Origin: Psychrobacter sp. 4Dc
GTDB lineage: Bacteria; Pseudomonadota; Gammaproteobacteria; Pseudomonadales; Moraxellaceae
Direction of reading: 5' to 3'
DNA: 64,000 nt
Assembly (NCBI RefSeq): GCF_002836715.1
Contig: NZ_PJAT01000107.1
Coordinates: 1-64,000 of the forward strand
Position 1 is the first letter of the stretch. Every line of letters starts with the position of its first letter. Of this stretch, positions 1-9,131 are shown one piece after another. A program made the position numbers and the translations under genes. Below the pieces are notes generated by a model. It saw only the letters and a list, made by a program, of their open reading frames with translations, was not told where the DNA came from and ran no database searches.

Positions 1-18
1 ATAAGAGATAAATATACG

Positions 19-2241
19 ATGAGTAATAATAACAATAAAAGTAAGTCAGCCATTAGTTTACAAGAGAGCTGGGCCAGTAACATCAGCGATTATATCTTGT
101 TACGTCGTCAACAAACGCATGTAGCGTATGACGCGACAAATGCAAAGACGAATGATGAGAGCAAAAAAATCAATAAGTCGGAAAACAATGACTTATTTAC
201 TGCTCTATTCGTTATTTTAGCGGCTCATTTGGAAGAAGGGCATACTGTATTAACCATTGATGCAGCCGATCATGAAACGCCGCTACAAGGGGAAATTAAT
301 GGGGAAATAGTCACGTTATATGCATGGCAGCAGCAATTATTGGGGATACTTGCAACACCAATTTTTGCGCTGATTGATACTCAGATAAAAACGCAAATAG
401 ACACGCAATCAAACATGCAACTAGACGATGACACTACAACAGAGACATCGCTATTTGTATTACTAGATACTTTGTTTGGTCAGCGAGATTACCTGTGGGC
501 GCAGCTAGCACTTAGTAACCATGAAAAAGAGACGTTGATCAAACGTTTTGATGCGATAACTACGTTATATCATCGCTTGAAAAATAGCGACTTAAATACT
601 TTCGTTCATTCAATCCATGAGCATGCTTTATTTGCTAACGTTGAGGCGAATACTAATTATAACAACAATCAAAATAGCCTAAGCAAAGATAATCAACCGA
701 TTATTTACAACATAGCTAAAAGTGAACAAACTCGAAGTTCGAAAATCACATTTTGGTTACACCGCACTTGGCAAGCAGAATTTAACTTAGCGCAGCATAT
801 CAATCATATTTTGAATCAGCAGATAGTGCCTTTAGACATTACCATGCCTGAGAACTTAAATGACCAACAGATAGCCGCTATCAATGTGGCGAACAATAAT
901 GCATTTAGTATCATTACTGGTGGCCCAGGGACAGGTAAAACCTATACTGTGGCTCAGTTAGTCATGGCATTGCAGCAAGCGACAGAGAGTAGGGGAGATG
1001 AGTCTGAACATATTAGGTTTAGTACAGACAGTGCTAGCCTAGCATTAGCAGCGCCAACGGGTAAGGCGGCCCAACGTATGCAAGAATCTCTACAGGCGGC
1101 TTTAGACGACGCAAATGTAGAGCTGCAGTTGCAAGAGGCAAAAACCATCCATCGTCTACTAGGCATCGGTCGAACGGGTAGACCGCGCTACGATGCCAAC
1201 AACCCTCTAGGTGAAGATATTATCATCGTTGATGAAGCATCTATGCTCGGAGTTGAGTTGGCCAATTATCTTGTGAGCGCGGTAAAGCCAGGTGCTAGGC
1301 TGATATTATTAGGCGATGCTAATCAGTTAGCAGCCGTCGATGCAGGAGCAGTATTGGCTGATCTCTGTCGCATTCCTCTACTGCAACCTATACATGCAGA
1401 ACTAACCGAGAGCCGCCGATTTAGCGACGACTCAGGTATCGGTAAACTGGCCACTCAAATTAATAAAGCAGAGACAAATCTTCAAGCTATTTGGCAATTA
1501 TTAAGGCAAGACGCTGCTTTGAGTTTTCGATATGTTAATACTTTACAAGCAGAGTCTATATTAAATAACAAAATAGAAAATAGCCTAAGCGAAAAAAAAA
1601 TTGTTTCAAAGATATCTAAAAATTACCAATCATACGTAAATAAAGTTAAAAATTTACTAAAAAATCCAATAGAAAAATCCGTACCAGAATCAGTTAAAAA
1701 TACTACCACTTCGTTGATGGAGGTATTTAATCAATTTAGAATCTTAACCGCTGGCCACAATGGTGAATGGGGCGACCACTATATCAATAACTACCTTACT
1801 CAGTGGCATCTTGCTGAGCTAAAGTTACCATTGGGTCAAAACACATGGTTCCATGGACGTCCTGTTATGATGCTACAAAATAACTATGAGCTTGGGCTAT
1901 TTAATGGGGATATTGGTTTCTGCTTACAAACATCAGATGAAAGGAGCCAATTAGAAGTGTTCTTTGAAAATAAGACACAAGGAATAGCTATTAATTTGCT
2001 AAATGAAGAGGTGATAGCCACGGCGTATGCAATGACTATTCATAAGTCGCAAGGATCTGAATTTGATCATGTTGCTATTACTTTTGATAATAGTCATGCA
2101 AGATTGCTGAGCAAAGAGCTTATTTATACAGCAGTGACTCGTGCTAAGAAGCAGGTAACGATATATAGTACCAAGCACGCTTTAGAAAAAGCGGTTCAAA
2201 CACCGACTGAACGCCATACAGGTTTGGCATTACAGTTTTAA
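19..2241 (+). CDS. recD: RecD, exodeoxyribonuclease V alpha subunit
   Basis: Helicase subunit of the RecBCD complex, which unwinds and resects double-strand DNA ends for recombination repair. A Walker A motif GGPGTGKT lies near residues 301-308, a DEASM Walker B follows, and the C-terminal part carries the UvrD-like motif (AMTIHKSQGSEFD) and the final VTRAKK motif of superfamily 1 helicases. At 740 residues it is longer than E. coli RecD (608), partly through an N/D/T-rich N-terminus and a lysine/asparagine-rich insert near residues 515-565. No stop precedes the chosen ATG in the 18 bases available, so a start further upstream cannot be excluded. recB and recC are expected upstream, outside the window. 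Confidence 0.95.
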   Translation: MSNNNNKSKSAISLQESWASNISDYILLRRQQTHVAYDATNAKTNDESKKINKSENNDLFTALFVILAAHLEEGHTVLTIDAADHETPLQGEINGEIVTLYAWQQQLLGILATPIFALIDTQIKTQIDTQSNMQLDDDTTTETSLFVLLDTLFGQRDYLWAQLALSNHEKETLIKRFDAITTLYHRLKNSDLNTFVHSIHEHALFANVEANTNYNNNQNSLSKDNQPIIYNIAKSEQTRSSKITFWLHRTWQAEFNLAQHINHILNQQIVPLDITMPENLNDQQIAAINVANNNAFSIITGGPGTGKTYTVAQLVMALQQATESRGDESEHIRFSTDSASLALAAPTGKAAQRMQESLQAALDDANVELQLQEAKTIHRLLGIGRTGRPRYDANNPLGEDIIIVDEASMLGVELANYLVSAVKPGARLILLGDANQLAAVDAGAVLADLCRIPLLQPIHAELTESRRFSDDSGIGKLATQINKAETNLQAIWQLLRQDAALSFRYVNTLQAESILNNKIENSLSEKKIVSKISKNYQSYVNKVKNLLKNPIEKSVPESVKNTTTSLMEVFNQFRILTAGHNGEWGDHYINNYLTQWHLAELKLPLGQNTWFHGRPVMMLQNNYELGLFNGDIGFCLQTSDERSQLEVFFENKTQGIAINLLNEEVIATAYAMTIHKSQGSEFDHVAITFDNSHARLLSKELIYTAVTRAKKQVTIYSTKHALEKAVQTPTERHTGLALQF

Positions 2242-2267
2242 CGATTCATTCAAGTTGTTGTCGGCGC

Positions 2268-2328
2268 AATAAGTCAGTGCAATAAAAAAGCATCCAATTT
2301 GGATGCTTTTTTATTGCGCTGACTTATT
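2268..2328. terminator. Bidirectional terminator between recD and hpt
   Basis: An almost perfect inverted repeat of about 28 bases per arm with a 4-base AATT loop. A-rich and T-rich runs flank the GC-containing core (GCATCC/GGATGC), so it can stop transcription from both convergent genes. The outer arms continue the pairing beyond what a minimal terminator needs. Confidence 0.85.
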
Positions 2329-2348
2329 TTAAGTAATTAAATCTAGAA

Positions 2349-2912
2349 TTAAACTTTGTCTTCTTTGATTGCATAGATACCTGGCAGGTGACGCAAGTAA
2401 CCATGGAAATCCATACCACAACCGTAAACATAGCGATCTGCAACATCAATACCCACAAAATCTACGTCGAAATCTGCAACTTTGCGATCATGTTGCTTGT
2501 TAAGCAAGACACAAGACTCAAGTGATAGAGGCTTTTCTTTACTTAATTCTTCAACAACTGCTTTTAGGGTAATACCTTCGTCAAAGATGTCGTCGATTAA
2601 CAATACGTGCTCACCTTCGATGCTAACATCAGGCTTGAATTTCCAATCAAGCTCATTAGTACCTTCGTTATCACGATAACGAGTCGCATGGATATAGTGC
2701 ATGCGATGGTAGAACGTAAGATGTGTCAGTAGTTGACCAGCTGGGATCAAGCCGCCGTTCATCACGACCATAACAATTGGGTTTAGACCAGCATAATGTA
2801 GATTGAGCTGAGCGGCCAAACGCTCATAAGCAGCAGCTACTTCGATACTGCTGATAAGGCACTCTGAGTTGCGTAAGGTTTTTTCAATTTCTTGGTTACT
2901 GATTTGGGTCAT
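2349..2912 (-). CDS. hpt: Hypoxanthine (guanine) phosphoribosyltransferase
   Basis: Purine salvage enzyme that joins hypoxanthine or guanine to PRPP, giving IMP or GMP in the cytoplasm. The PRPP-binding loop VLLIDDIFDEGIT sits at residues 103-115, and the type I PRTase fold features (VVMNGG early, VDFVGIDV late) are present. The length of 187 residues is normal. The ATG at 2912 has only a modest AAAGG upstream. It is convergent with recD across a shared terminator and lies upstream of an unknown gene on the same strand. Annotation pipelines often call such proteins hypoxanthine-guanine phosphoribosyltransferase; which purine is preferred cannot be read from the sequence. Confidence 0.9.
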   Translation of the reverse strand: MTQISNQEIEKTLRNSECLISSIEVAAAYERLAAQLNLHYAGLNPIVMVVMNGGLIPAGQLLTHLTFYHRMHYIHATRYRDNEGTNELDWKFKPDVSIEGEHVLLIDDIFDEGITLKAVVEELSKEKPLSLESCVLLNKQHDRKVADFDVDFVGIDVADRYVYGCGMDFHGYLRHLPGIYAIKEDKV

Positions 2913-3014
2913 CGGGTGCGCCTTTGGTAAAAAGTGCCGCTTATTTTAGCAAATTTTAGTGAATTTGCCCAACGTCATATGACTTTTGGGACAAAATTAA
3001 TCCAACTTTTGGGG

Positions 3015-3683
3015 TTATTCTGGCTTTTCTATAATAAATGGACGGTAATAGTTGGCCAATCTATTCAATGAGTCATTTGGTAGGTCAGGTAATAGCTTAT
3101 TAAGTGCCATACTCATGCCTTTATCAATTGCCGATTTCGCAACTGGAACTGACTTACGCTTGATCATGCCTAGCTTCAATGTCTCGGCATAACGACTGAT
3201 GAAGTGGGTCAATGTTTCTTCGTTCATGGTTTCGAGTGCTGTTTTAAATTTGACTCTATCTACATGCTCAGGCGTGATAGCAGCAAAACCTTCAGTGATG
3301 GTATTGGCATCTTTTTCTGATAGTTTAAAGCCGACACGTTTAACACCTTCATTATCAATAAAGGCTGCATGATCTCTTAGAAAATGAAAACTTGGTAACA
3401 CGTCTTTGTTGTTTTCTTTACCTAGTAAGATATTGAGCAAAGTATCTGTCGCACGTTCAATCGTTCCAACAATTTTACGCATAGAGGCTTGGCGCTCAGG
3501 GTTCGGAATAATATCTACCAAACCAACCAATAAATTATCAGTAAGATCACGCGCTGTCTGATGCGTAAGGGCATCGCGATAAGGGTAGTACTCTACATTC
3601 TCATTTGAAGCAACGACTTGTTCGGCCTCACTGATTAAAGCTTTTAGTTTATCTGAGGGTACGAATCCAAAATAATGTGCCAT
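3015..3683 (-). CDS. Conserved hypothetical protein, cytoplasmic, helical
   Basis: A 222-residue protein I do not recognise. It has no signal peptide or membrane segment, is mostly predicted-helical by composition, and carries no obvious catalytic motif. Codon use matches its neighbours, and a good AGGAAG ribosome site sits 6 bases before the ATG, so it is a real gene. It ends about 100 bases upstream of the hpt start on the same strand, so co-transcription with hpt is possible. No function is proposed. Confidence 0.75.
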   Translation of the reverse strand: MAHYFGFVPSDKLKALISEAEQVVASNENVEYYPYRDALTHQTARDLTDNLLVGLVDIIPNPERQASMRKIVGTIERATDTLLNILLGKENNKDVLPSFHFLRDHAAFIDNEGVKRVGFKLSEKDANTITEGFAAITPEHVDRVKFKTALETMNEETLTHFISRYAETLKLGMIKRKSVPVAKSAIDKGMSMALNKLLPDLPNDSLNRLANYYRPFIIEKPE

Positions 3684-3985
3684 TGCACTTCCTTTATTTG
3701 TTGTTTTTTATGTCTTACTTGCGTTACATTGATCACCAAATCGGTTATTATTCAAACAAAGTTTCAGTCTCAGGCTCATCAAACCAAATGCTGATTAGTG
3801 ACATGCCCTAGTTATAAGATAAATGACTTTGTTGATTGGTAATAATTTTGCAAATTGCTAGAATTTACCTAAACGATAGATGAGCTGAGTCACTCATCGC
3901 ACACTAATTTAGCATATTTTTCATATTTTAATTCAAAAAGCTTGAACTTATAAGGCTATTGACTACTTGTCTAGGGAGAGATGAG
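3684..3985. other. Divergent intergenic region upstream of cstA
   Basis: About 300 AT-rich bases between two divergently transcribed genes. It must carry the promoters of both, but I see no repeat or operator clear enough to name. A strong AGGGAGAG ribosome site for the permease lies at its right end (3973-3980). Confidence 0.5.
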
Positions 3986-5668
3986 ATGAATAGTGCTATC
4001 GTACTACTATTCGCCGTTGCCGCTATGCTCTGCGGCTACGTGTTTTATTCAAAATTTATCGCCACCAAAATTTTAGCATTGGACAACAGCCGTCCTACAC
4101 CCGCACATACGATGAAAGATGGGATCGATTATGTTCCCACCAATAAGTATGTATTGTGGGGGCATCACTTTACGTCAGTGGCAGGGGCTGCACCAATTAT
4201 CGGTCCTGCCATTGCAGTCATTTGGGGCTGGGTGCCTGCCATTATTTGGGTAGTGGTAGGTACTATCTTTATGGCTGGCGTACATGATATGTCTGCTATT
4301 TGGGCAAGTATGCGTAATAGAGGTCAGTCGATTGGCTCTATTGCTGGTACTGTCATGGGCACACGTGTTCGCAGCTTGATGATGGTTGTCATCTTCTTAT
4401 TACTACTGATGGTCAATGCTGTATTTGGCGTAGCTATCGCCAATATGATGATCAAGACGCCATCTGCTGTATTGCCAGTTTGGGGTGCCTTAGTGGTTGC
4501 CTTTATCATCGGGCAGTGTATCTATCGCTACAATATGAATCTGGTCTGGGTGTCCATTATCGGGGTAACGGCCTTGTACGGGCTTATCTATCTCGGCCCT
4601 ATGTTCCCGATTGTGTTACCTGAAACTGTCATGGGTTTGCCTGATAACGCGGTATGGATCTTGATCTTGTTTGCCTATGCGGCGATTGCGTCGTTGTTGC
4701 CCGTATGGATGCTGCTTCAACCTCGTGATTATATTAATGGCTTACAGTTATTTGTCGGTTTGATTCTACTATATGCCGCTATTTTTATTGGCACGCCTAA
4801 TATTGTCGCGCCAGCGGTTAACACTGCATTACCAGCGGATACACCGTCACTTCTACCATTGTTGTTTGTGACAATTGCTTGTGGTGCCATATCAGGTTTC
4901 CATGGTTTGGTCGCAACAGGGACCACTTCTAAGCAGATTGATAAAGAAGAAGACGTTCGTTTCGTTGGTTACTTCGGTGCATTGGGCGAGGGTATGCTAG
5001 CACTTGGGGCAATCCTTGCAGCAACCGCAGGTTTTGCGACTCTTGGTGACTGGCAAGCGGTCTATCAAAAATTTGGTGATGGCTCTATCGGTGCGTTCAT
5101 CGATGGCGGTGCAACCATCTTGAATGCTGGCGTTGGTATCGACATGGTGCTATCACAGACGATGCTCACGGTAATGGCTGCATTGTTTGCTGGTACGACG
5201 ATGGATACTGGCGTACGTTTACAACGTTATATCTTCCAAGAATTTGGTGAATTTTATAATTTACCTGTACTCAATAAGAGTGTCGTTGCAACGTTACTTG
5301 CTGTCGGAAGCTGTTTGTTATTAGCATTCGGTGCTGGTGGTATCGATGGTGCGGGCGGTATGATCATTTGGCCACTATTTGGTACAACCAACCAGTTAAT
5401 GGCCGCCTTAACCTTGATGATCGTTACCGTTATCTTGTTACGTAAGGGCAAGCCAGTTTGGTATACCTTAGCGCCATTGTCGTTCTTGTTGGTTATGACT
5501 GTCTTTGCACTATTGATTCAGCTCAAAACCTTCTTTACTGATGGTAATTGGCTACTTATTATTATGGATATTATTATCTTAATCGCGACCATTTTGGTGA
5601 CGTTTGAGAGTTTGTCTGTACTACGCAAAGAATGGTCACTACATAAAGGTAAAAACGGTGAGGTTTAA
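3986..5668 (+). CDS. cstA: CstA-family carbon starvation permease (peptide/pyruvate type)
   Basis: Integral membrane permease of the CstA family; characterised E. coli members (CstA, BtsT) take up peptides or pyruvate. About 560 residues with roughly 15 hydrophobic segments, shorter than the 700-residue E. coli forms. The family block near residues 35-90 (DYVPTNKYVLWGHHF, then AGAAPIIGPAIA) and the later GFHGLVATGTTSKQI are visible. I place the start at the ATG at 3986 because AGGGAGAG precedes it by 5 bases; the frame is open to a TTG at 3959. The small YbdD-type gene that often follows cstA is absent; instead a Cys-Cys-ending protein and an ArsA-like ATPase follow. Confidence 0.9.
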   Translation: MNSAIVLLFAVAAMLCGYVFYSKFIATKILALDNSRPTPAHTMKDGIDYVPTNKYVLWGHHFTSVAGAAPIIGPAIAVIWGWVPAIIWVVVGTIFMAGVHDMSAIWASMRNRGQSIGSIAGTVMGTRVRSLMMVVIFLLLLMVNAVFGVAIANMMIKTPSAVLPVWGALVVAFIIGQCIYRYNMNLVWVSIIGVTALYGLIYLGPMFPIVLPETVMGLPDNAVWILILFAYAAIASLLPVWMLLQPRDYINGLQLFVGLILLYAAIFIGTPNIVAPAVNTALPADTPSLLPLLFVTIACGAISGFHGLVATGTTSKQIDKEEDVRFVGYFGALGEGMLALGAILAATAGFATLGDWQAVYQKFGDGSIGAFIDGGATILNAGVGIDMVLSQTMLTVMAALFAGTTMDTGVRLQRYIFQEFGEFYNLPVLNKSVVATLLAVGSCLLLAFGAGGIDGAGGMIIWPLFGTTNQLMAALTLMIVTVILLRKGKPVWYTLAPLSFLLVMTVFALLIQLKTFFTDGNWLLIIMDIIILIATILVTFESLSVLRKEWSLHKGKNGEV

Positions 5669-5698
5669 ACGTTAAACCATATTGAGTGTCTGTTTAAT

Positions 5699-5731
5699 AA
5701 AAAACGCTAGCAGCAATTGCTGGCGTTTTTT
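5699..5731 (+). terminator. Rho-independent terminator after cstA
   Basis: Stem arms at 5701-5712 and 5718-5729 (one G-T pair) with a 5-base loop, followed by a run of T. It separates the permease from the next two genes, though read-through is possible. Confidence 0.85.
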
Positions 5732-5783
5732 ATATCATATAGGCATGATAGATCATAAGAATTAAGTAAAATACGAGCATATT

Positions 5784-6095
5784 ATGGAAAATGAAAACAC
5801 ATCAAATAATATAGTAAAGGTTCAACCATTAGAGAACACTCAACCATGGTGGCAACGGTTTAAGAGTGGATTAAATGAATTTTATCATGCGCCTTATCGT
5901 CAGACGATGGCACGGGCCGCACGTGATGAAGAAGATTTTTTTATGTTGCTCATGTTTGCCGAGAGCTTGGGTATTGATAATCCCGCCAGCTTTTATACAT
6001 TAGAGCTACAGCCACTATTTTTAGAGAACTTTCATGAGTGGCATACACGTATGGGAATGGATAGATGTCCATTTGACCACGTTGGGTGCTGCTAA
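5784..6095 (+). CDS. Small protein with C-terminal Cys-Cys (cory-CC-star-like)
   Basis: A 103-residue soluble protein ending in DHVGCC directly before the stop codon. This matches my recollection of the 'cory-CC-star' family, small proteins defined by a terminal Cys-Cys and found beside CstA and ArsA-like ATPases; the match is from memory, not a search. The middle is a helical segment rich in aromatic and acidic residues (EEDFFMLLMFAESLGI). Two further cysteine/histidine positions near the end (CPFDH) could bind metal together with the terminal pair. It sits between cstA and the ATPase gene in the same orientation, suggesting a shared function. Biochemical role unknown. Confidence 0.75.
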   Translation: MENENTSNNIVKVQPLENTQPWWQRFKSGLNEFYHAPYRQTMARAARDEEDFFMLLMFAESLGIDNPASFYTLELQPLFLENFHEWHTRMGMDRCPFDHVGCC

Positions 6096-6167
6096 CAGTA
6101 GTGGATTGACTATATAAAAAGAAGCTAAGCATTGATTGCACAATGAGACAAGAGACGAGATAACGAT

Positions 6168-7190
6168 ATGGCATTACACCCTTTACATGGCTTGGTAGAG
6201 CAGCTGGCGACACAACCGATTATATTTATCGGTGGAAAAGGCGGTGTGGGAAAGACTACGACTGCCGCTGCACTTGCCAGCTATTATGCAAGCCAGCAGC
6301 AAAAAACCTTAATTGTCTCAACCGATCCAGCACATAGTTTGGGCGATGTATTGAATGTACGACTCAATAATGAGAAAACGGTGATATCACCTTATCTAGA
6401 TGCGATTGAGTTAAATCCTGATGTGATTGTCGATGAACATTTTGCTCAAGTCGAACGTACAATTAAAGCTTATGCCAACCCAGATATGATGCCAAAAATT
6501 CGTGAGCATCTGAGGTTATCGAAGTCGGCACCTGGCGCTCAAGAAGCCGCGATGCTCGAATCCATGTGTCACCATTTAGTCGAAGCGGCAGCGGCAGATG
6601 CTGGGTATGAACACATCATCTTTGATACCGCACCGACAGGTCATACTTTGCGATTATTGGTATTACCAGAAATGATGGGGGCGTGGACGGATGGGCTGCT
6701 TGCACAGCAGCGACGACAGGCCAAACTACGTTCGGCGGCGACACACTTGGATAGTCACAATCAGAAAAACAGCGCTCAAAAGAACGATGTAGCCAATCCC
6801 TTTGCAGCAAAAAAATCAGATCGCTGGGAACAAGCTGTCTCCGTATTAGAAAAGCGCAAGCAATTGTTCCGCCAAGCAGGGTTGCTACTACATGACCGTA
6901 CACAAACAGCGATTGTGTTGGTGATGACTGCTGACGTCTTACCATTGGCTGAGACCAAGCGCGCTATCGAGCAATTAGAAGACAGTAAACTCATGCCAGC
7001 AGCAATCATCATCAATCAATTGATATCAACAACGCAGTCGGATGAGTTTTGGCGACACCGTGCTGAGCGTCAGCAGCATTTGCTGCAGGATATCGAACAA
7101 AGCTTTACCAAGTACCCGCTGTATCCGATCTATCTGCAACAGACAGATGTACGCGGCACTGATGCATTGAGTGCGTTGTTAAGTGCATAG
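6168..7190 (+). CDS. ArsA/TRC40-family ATPase
   Basis: A 340-residue soluble ATPase of the ArsA/Get3 group. It has the deviant P-loop GGKGGVGKTT at residues 22-31, the switch I motif STDPAHSLGD near 51, and the switch II block FDTAPTGHTLRLL near 150. A single ATPase domain is present, unlike the duplicated ArsA of arsenite pumps, and no arsB, arsC or arsR lies nearby, so arsenite export is unlikely. Eukaryotic relatives insert tail-anchored membrane proteins. The linked Cys-Cys protein and CstA permease suggest it serves that group, for example in delivery or regulation; this is inference. A linker of about 30 polar residues lies around residues 185-215. Confidence 0.88.
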   Translation: MALHPLHGLVEQLATQPIIFIGGKGGVGKTTTAAALASYYASQQQKTLIVSTDPAHSLGDVLNVRLNNEKTVISPYLDAIELNPDVIVDEHFAQVERTIKAYANPDMMPKIREHLRLSKSAPGAQEAAMLESMCHHLVEAAAADAGYEHIIFDTAPTGHTLRLLVLPEMMGAWTDGLLAQQRRQAKLRSAATHLDSHNQKNSAQKNDVANPFAAKKSDRWEQAVSVLEKRKQLFRQAGLLLHDRTQTAIVLVMTADVLPLAETKRAIEQLEDSKLMPAAIIINQLISTTQSDEFWRHRAERQQHLLQDIEQSFTKYPLYPIYLQQTDVRGTDALSALLSA

Positions 7191-7215
7191 GATGCATAGA
7201 TAGTTCGCTGGTAAT

Positions 7216-8892
7216 TTATGACTCACGCTTATACGACTGTAACTTACCTGACAGAGACCATGCCATGTCTGTACGTAACAACTGAGCTTGTTCGGACTTA
7301 CCGCTACTAAGCGACGACCATTGTGGTTTACCACGCGCTTTTTTGAGTTCACTTGGTAATTTATGAGCTGGCCAGACAGTAATTGGATTATTGTCTTCAT
7401 CTGCATGATCACTGTCGTCAGTTAACGACGTTCCAAGACTGCTGTTTTCGCCCTTATATAATAACTGAGTGGCATCTGTAGCAGCATGACCACGATGGCG
7501 TAATGCAGTAAGTAAGTCTAATGCTCGTGTTGCTAATAGCGTCAATGTTGCAGGATCGATATATAAGCGTTTTACCCCAGTAATCCTATCGGCAATACTG
7601 CTGGTATTCGATAGCAACCCGCCTGCGATACCACCTATTGCGGCGCCCAATCCTAATGTAGTACCTAGGGCTGCTGCATCGATACCTAATCCTAGAAGCG
7701 CACCAGCTGCTGCACCAGAAGTGGTGCGAATGCCGTAGCTCTTGAGAAGTTCAGGGTCGAAAGGATCTTGTTGATAGGCTTGTAGTTCAAGCGGCGTTGC
7801 TGCGACGGCATTGTCATAAAACTTATAAAGGTTGAGTAGGTTGTGCTGCATCGCACGTTCACTTTGCCTAACCACTTCTTGCATTTGCTGTAACACAGGA
7901 AGTGGGTCGTCATCTTCATTGATCTCGCGTACAAAGGCAGCAACATTCAATAAAAAATCAGCAATGATGATATTTGCTTCATCACTCAATTGTGCCCAAT
8001 TTTCCGTTCGACGCTGCATCAACTGCTCAAGCATTTCAGAGTGGGTGAGCATAGTCGATAGATTTTTCCACAGCCGCATTTCATCTTCAAACTCAAAAGC
8101 AACCGAATCAAAACGCGTGGATATATGCAGATTGCGTCTTGCCAGCATCGTTTGCCAGTCGTCGATATTGGCGTTCTGGCTGTCGGTGAAATTAAAAACA
8201 GGCATGATAGGAATCGCAGCCCAAGACAAAATCGCTAGCTCATCTTTATATTTACCCAATACAGGCTCACGAGCATCTACCACGTAGATGGCCATATCGC
8301 TTGCCAGCAGCTGACGAATTACCTTGGCTTCTTGACTATAATCATAGGGCAAGTCATAACTGTCTGAACCTTGAGCAACATCCGCCGCCAAAAACTGTTG
8401 CAGACGTTCAATACCATCACGGCGACTGGCAGTGTTGTCCTCTAGCCAATCCATAAGCCCTGAAGCATCTTCCAGACCAGGTGTATCGTATAGTGCAACT
8501 AAGACTTCGCCAGTTTGGCTATCTGTCAATTGAGCCTGCTCGACATGCCGTGTGGTTGCCGCTTCGTTTTTGACTTCACCAAAATATACGTCTCGCAATA
8601 ACGTGCGCAATATAGAGGTTTTACCCGTATTGGTATGACCGACGACCGCCAATTTAAGCGGTTCACCACTGGCGATGGTTTTTTTTGTCATCTTTGCCAC
8701 TGGTGCTGTCGTTGCTGATGCTTCGGTTGATACAGGTTGATTATCCTGAGTAGCTATTGACTGAGCTACTGTGGATTTTGAAGTGTTGTCTGAAGGAGTG
8801 CTTGAAACATCAGGAGTTGGCTCATAAGCTTTGTCCGCAAACATACCTGTAGGCTTATTGTTCTCATGATTATTGTTATTGTCATTATTCAT
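7216..8892 (-). CDS. GTPase with DUF3482 domain
   Basis: A 558-residue GTP-binding protein. An N-terminal low-complexity N/T/S-rich stretch of about 70 residues precedes the P-loop GHTNTGKTS (85-93), the G3 motif DTPG (136-139) and a G4-like NFTD. The C-terminal half matches the DUF3482 type and contains a glycine/alanine-rich hydrophobic hairpin (about residues 392-430) that could insert in a membrane. Such GTPases are usually encoded next to a DUF2868 membrane protein; here that partner lies 1.4 kb away at 10330-11730 on the same strand with a hydroxylase gene between them. Function is not established. It converges with the ArsA-like gene, the two stops 25 bases apart. Confidence 0.85.
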   Translation of the reverse strand: MNNDNNNNHENNKPTGMFADKAYEPTPDVSSTPSDNTSKSTVAQSIATQDNQPVSTEASATTAPVAKMTKKTIASGEPLKLAVVGHTNTGKTSILRTLLRDVYFGEVKNEAATTRHVEQAQLTDSQTGEVLVALYDTPGLEDASGLMDWLEDNTASRRDGIERLQQFLAADVAQGSDSYDLPYDYSQEAKVIRQLLASDMAIYVVDAREPVLGKYKDELAILSWAAIPIMPVFNFTDSQNANIDDWQTMLARRNLHISTRFDSVAFEFEDEMRLWKNLSTMLTHSEMLEQLMQRRTENWAQLSDEANIIIADFLLNVAAFVREINEDDDPLPVLQQMQEVVRQSERAMQHNLLNLYKFYDNAVAATPLELQAYQQDPFDPELLKSYGIRTTSGAAAGALLGLGIDAAALGTTLGLGAAIGGIAGGLLSNTSSIADRITGVKRLYIDPATLTLLATRALDLLTALRHRGHAATDATQLLYKGENSSLGTSLTDDSDHADEDNNPITVWPAHKLPSELKKARGKPQWSSLSSGKSEQAQLLRTDMAWSLSGKLQSYKRES

Positions 8893-9131
8893 AGTAACGT
8901 CTTATATTTATTGATGGCAAAAATACACAGTAGCCATTTATTGTAAAGCAAATCTGATTGGGTATCGGTTATGAATGCGTATTGTCATATCATAAATCGT
9001 AGTCCACGTATTTATAATCAGGCTCTAGTCGGTTCAATATACTTTGGATACAAGAAAGACGAGTGAAAGCACTACAAATAGTAGGCTAAGCGAGACTGAC
9101 ACCGTATCCAATGTATAGAGAATTGACTATA

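Noticed and set aside
6168..7190. Arsenite pump ATPase ArsA
   Set aside because: Single ATPase domain and no ars genes nearby; the general ArsA/TRC40 family name is safer.
7832..8287. 151-codon open frame on the plus strand inside the DUF3482 gene
   Set aside because: Antisense shadow; cysteine/serine-rich composition and no ribosome site, while the opposite frame has clear GTPase motifs.
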